Source of the DNA: Sthenelais limicola
Taxonomy: Eukaryota; Annelida; Polychaeta; Phyllodocida; Sigalionidae
DNA: 64,000 nt
Reading direction: 5' to 3'
NCBI GenBank assembly: GCA_942159475.1
Contig: OW804097.1
Coordinates: 36,344,298-36,408,297, forward strand
Every line of letters begins with the position of its first letter. Position 1 is the first letter of the stretch. This document shows positions 62,776 to 64,000 of this stretch, in pieces. The notes beneath the pieces were generated by a model, which saw only the letters and a list, made by a program, of their open reading frames with translations, was not told the DNA's origin and did not search any database. The position numbers and the translations under genes are program-made.

Positions 62776-64000
62776 CTGCTAAATGCGGCCAGTTATAAAT
62801 CAGACAATTCCCCTAGAACAATCCTACACAAACGTTCATGTTATACCTCATTTTAAAGCTCTTATTCTCTGCTTTCTTGTTGTTTATGATTTCATGTTAT
62901 TCCGAAGAGTTATCAGTGATCAGTGATCAGTTAATTAAGGATATCAGTTTACATAATTAATCATTTTCGTACTGTTTGTGATCTAAATGTACCATCTATC
63001 ACATTTGTGAATGCAACCCTGTTCATTTCATATTTTGTTTGCTAATGTTGGACAACTTACTGAAGTTACTTTTCTTAAATTATATTGTACATCCAGATCC
63101 CACCACAACACATACAAGCGATTATTTCTTTTGAATGATGATGGACGAATACAAACCTTAATTATTTCCATTAACTTCTATTACAATTTTTACATTAATT
63201 ATATTGACTTTATGTGTGTGAGATATGTTCTATTTGTTGCACCACCTCTAAGATGGTATACAGTCGCCGTAGAGGACCTGTAATGATTAGTAATTCACTT
63301 TACATTGCACTTGAATCTTAACTGTTTATATTATCTGGGCTGCTGTTCCTGATGTACAAATTTTCCATTATGCATAATTGAATAGTGTATTATGTTTGCT
63401 ATGATTTACAGAGTTATTGTGTAGTCTATGGCTAATGGCTAAGCCCACAGGTGGTACATGTCAATTTACCCATGCAGATACTTTCAGTCTTCGAAATGCA
63501 GGATGACCTGGACTTCCCATATTAAGTGAAGCAGTATATCTAGGAGGGCGGGGCCCACTGTGAGTCTATGCCAGTGAGTTTGGGAGGAGTATTTCTATGC
63601 ATAACATAAGGTAGTAGCTAGTAGGGGCATGATCAGCTGGATAATTAAGCCAGGACTGATAAAATAGGGGGAGTATCTTCTAGCCTATGTGCCTCTCTAC
63701 ATGTCCCAATACTAGGTATATATATATAGGTTGGCCTTAGGGCTTGGAGGTTAGGGAGGTTGCGTAGGTACTTACACTTGGGAGGGGGTGGTGTCACCAT
63801 AAGTTAGCTAGGCTTTGCACCTAGGACTAACGCTTAAAGAGGTGCGAACCACTGCCATTGGTCGCCCCACTTGGTCAAGCCACACCCCTACATAGGTCAA
63901 CTCTGACGAGGGGAGACGCTAACCCTAAGTACAGCACTTCCATCTTGGCCGACAACCCCTAGGTGTCATCGCTATCCCTTGTGCACCAGATAATGTTCTG
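62776..64000. other. No gene recognised
   Basis: Unique-looking DNA. GTCAGTGATCAG-type short direct repeats occur near 62910. The last 450 bases are less AT-rich than the rest and could be part of a further repeat cut by the window edge. Confidence 0.5.

Overview
The window is eukaryotic nuclear DNA: AT-rich, intron-dense (GT-AG introns) and full of short repeats. It has no operons and no tRNA or rRNA genes. Two animal genes can be reconstructed. The protein similarity, the many TAGGCCTA-type palindromes and the mix of mobile elements suggest a marine invertebrate deuterostome, most like an echinoderm. That placement is an inference; the gene calls are much firmer.

Region 1 (about 1-9.9 kb, + strand) carries the 3' part of a class A (rhodopsin-like) G-protein-coupled receptor. 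Four exons (5095-5319, 6004-6146, 7539-7729, 9554-9872) encode TM3 to TM7 and the C-tail, with matching intron phases. TM1-TM2 are not found and probably lie upstream of the window. The receptor has SRY in place of DRY and NAFIY in place of NPxxY.

Region 2 (about 9.9-13.5 kb) is intergenic and consists mostly of repeats, including an 850-bp element built from GGGGTAAGTTGAGCC motifs.

Region 3 (13.6-51.2 kb, - strand, with 5' exons possibly reaching 57.2 kb) is a complete EFCAB6-like gene. I traced 29 coding exons, and every splice junction keeps frame. They give one 1544-residue open frame made of about 13 paired EF-hand modules. EFCAB6 proteins are axonemal and testis-associated EF-hand proteins of about 1500 residues. 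A good RFX-type X-box lies at 56942-56955, next to a candidate untranslated first exon. A further candidate coding first exon lies at 57091-57202. Two microexons (23 and 28 nt) in one intron would together add exactly 17 codons.

A compact tyrosine-recombinase retrotransposon (DIRS/Ngaro class; gag, RT-RNase H and YR frames all open) lies inside an EFCAB6 intron at about 24.6-28.5 kb, in the same orientation as the host gene.

Region 4 (57.2-64 kb) has no recognised gene. It holds a 23-bp tandem array, a 285-bp CT-rich tandem array, a possible LTR end and a diverged 420-bp tandem duplication.

Throughout, one MITE-like family of about 235 bp with ends GGGTCAG...CTGACCC occurs about 30 times. 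A nested insertion shows that it makes a 4-bp target duplication. Copies inside introns are strongly biased to the transcribed orientation of the host gene (20 of 24). At least eight other inverted-repeat families are present.
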